Of a stretch of 64,000 nucleotides of DNA, positions 63,270 through 64,000 are shown in pieces. The notes under the pieces were generated by a model. It worked only from the letters and a program-made list of their open reading frames with translations. It was not told the origin of the DNA and searched no databases. Both the position numbers and the translations under genes were made by a program. Numbering within the stretch: the stretch's first letter is position 1; each line of letters starts with the position of its first letter. Source of the stretch: Nocardioides sp. T2.26MG-1 (GTDB lineage: Bacteria > Actinomycetota > Actinomycetes > Propionibacteriales > Nocardioidaceae); the NCBI RefSeq assembly GCF_950101795.1, contig NZ_CATNLZ010000002.1:62001-126000 (forward strand), in the 5' to 3' direction.

Positions 63270-64000
63270 CTACGGCGTGAGGTCGACCGCCAGGTCGGTG
63301 GTCGTCTGCTCGCCGGGGCGCACCACGAGGGTGCCGTCGATCGCGTGCTGCCCCCACCCCCCGGTGCCGGTCGGCACGCCCGGGTCGTTCCACAGCTCCC
63401 ACGTGACGCAGTCGCGGTAGGTGCCCGGCTCGAGCTCGCCGACGAAGACGCCGTCCTCGAGCGGCAGCTGCCCGTGGCAGGAGATCGCGGTGATGACGCC
63501 GGCCGTCCACAGCCACGGCTGTCCCGTGTCGGGGTCGACGAGCCGCACCCGCGCCGACCCCAGGGCCGGCGGTGGGGGCAGCGTGGCCTCGACCGGCGCG
63601 CGGCCGACCCGCACCCGGACCGGGTCGCTCGGCGTGGCGTACTGGTTGCGGGCGACGGTGACGTCGTACTCCCCGGCCGGGAGCCCGGAGACCACCACGT
63701 CGCCGCTGGTCGGCACCTCGCGCGTCGAGAACGTCGCGTCGGGCGAGGCGGAGTCGAGACGGACGTAGGAGCCCGGCTCGGCGTGCAGGGTGAGCTCGCC
63801 GGGGCCGGTCGGCGGCGCGAGGTGCACCCGGGCGGTGTGGCCCGCGCGGACCCGGACGATCGCGCGATCGGCCCGCCAGTCCTGGGCGTCGGGGAGGTTC
63901 TGGGTCCGCCAGGACGCGGTCAGGGCGTACCGCCCCGGCGCGAGCCCGCCGGTCCGGGCGCGGCCGTCGTGCACGATGAGCTTGCCCAGCCCCGGTCCGG
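63270..64000 (-). CDS. Secreted-type carboxypeptidase-regulatory-like protein, truncated by window edge
   Basis: At least 243 residues, open to base 64000 on the minus strand (GPGLGKLIVHDGRAR before the first internal start). Repeated short beta modules of SpaA/CarboxypepD-reg-like type: LAPGRYALTASW, GLPAGEYDVTVARN and LEPGTYRDCVTWE each have a PGxY-type turn ending a strand. The architecture is that of an extracellular or anchored beta-sandwich repeat protein. Only the C-terminal part is visible, so function is not assigned. Confidence 0.72.
   Translation of the reverse strand, partial: GPGLGKLIVHDGRARTGGLAPGRYALTASWRTQNLPDAQDWRADRAIVRVRAGHTARVHLAPPTGPGELTLHAEPGSYVRLDSASPDATFSTREVPTSGDVVVSGLPAGEYDVTVARNQYATPSDPVRVRVGRAPVEATLPPPPALGSARVRLVDPDTGQPWLWTAGVITAISCHGQLPLEDGVFVGELEPGTYRDCVTWELWNDPGVPTGTGGWGQHAIDGTLVVRPGEQTTTDLAVDLTP

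Overview
The window is GC-rich actinobacterial chromosome, most like Nocardioides or a close relative (family Nocardioidaceae). The evidence is the strong G/C third-position bias, frequent GTG starts, stop/start overlaps of the GTGA/ATGA type, mycothiol biosynthesis (mshA), SenX3-RegX3, CarD, and the conserved actinobacterial orders mshA-ybjN-regX3-senX3-phoU-gpmA and carD-ispD-ispF-cysS-rlmB. No insertion sequence, phage, integrase, plasmid function or CRISPR array is visible. One tRNA (Thr, anticodon TGT) is present; there is no rRNA.

Layout. (1) 1-8028: a tightly overlapped carbohydrate operon that begins before the window: two ABC sugar permeases, an MDR dehydrogenase, a Gfo/Idh/MocA oxidoreductase, a GH36 alpha-galactosidase-like enzyme, a GH13_18 phosphorylase and a glycerate kinase. 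It resembles the E. coli ycj operon, and the phosphorylase plus glycerate kinase point to glucosylglycerate-type substrates. (2) 8018-20153: mixed genes: a coiled-coil unknown, a thioesterase, typA, a flavin/F420-type oxidase-fold protein, a large secreted propeller/Ig-repeat protein, an M4 protease carrying its own emfourin-like inhibitor domain, an Asp/Glu racemase homologue, a DUF6318 lipoprotein with a PKD-type secreted partner, an SDR and a small membrane protein. (3) 20250-28267: mshA, ybjN, an ABC1 kinase, a DMT transporter, regX3, senX3, phoU and gpmA, with a PHO box between senX3 and phoU. (4) 28296-39052: a lipoprotein, a UbiA prenyltransferase, carD, an ispD paralogue, ispD, nirD-like, ispF, a sulfite-oxidase-type molybdoenzyme, two further enzymes, cysS and rlmB.

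(5) 39049-57185: a metallophosphoesterase, then a branched-chain-amino-acid-type ABC importer with two tandemly duplicated binding proteins, a LivH-LivM fused permease, two ATPases, a secreted anchored protein and a small membrane protein. These are followed by a DUF4032 kinase-like protein, a SnoaL-fold protein, an SDR, tRNA-Thr, a DUF305 lipoprotein, pdxY, a GMC oxidoreductase and an aldehyde dehydrogenase. Four copies of a palindrome of the KstR type (TnnAACnnGTTnnA, two perfect and two with one mismatch) sit exactly in the promoters of the two binding proteins, the SnoaL/SDR pair and the GMC/ALDH pair. This suggests one TetR-family regulon for uptake and oxidation of a hydrophobic or acyl-CoA-yielding substrate. 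(6) 57312-64000: a LigB-type dioxygenase, ung, a secreted propeller protein overlapping a Tat-exported flavin amine oxidase, a divergent TetR regulator with a PfkB kinase, and a truncated secreted-type protein at the right edge.

Themes that cross regions: at least seven genes have a TAnnnT -10 box only 6-7 bases before the start codon (leaderless transcripts); a long palindromic hairpin family sits between convergent genes; and short dispersed repeats occur in several intergenic gaps. All assignments come from reading the sequence; no database search was possible.
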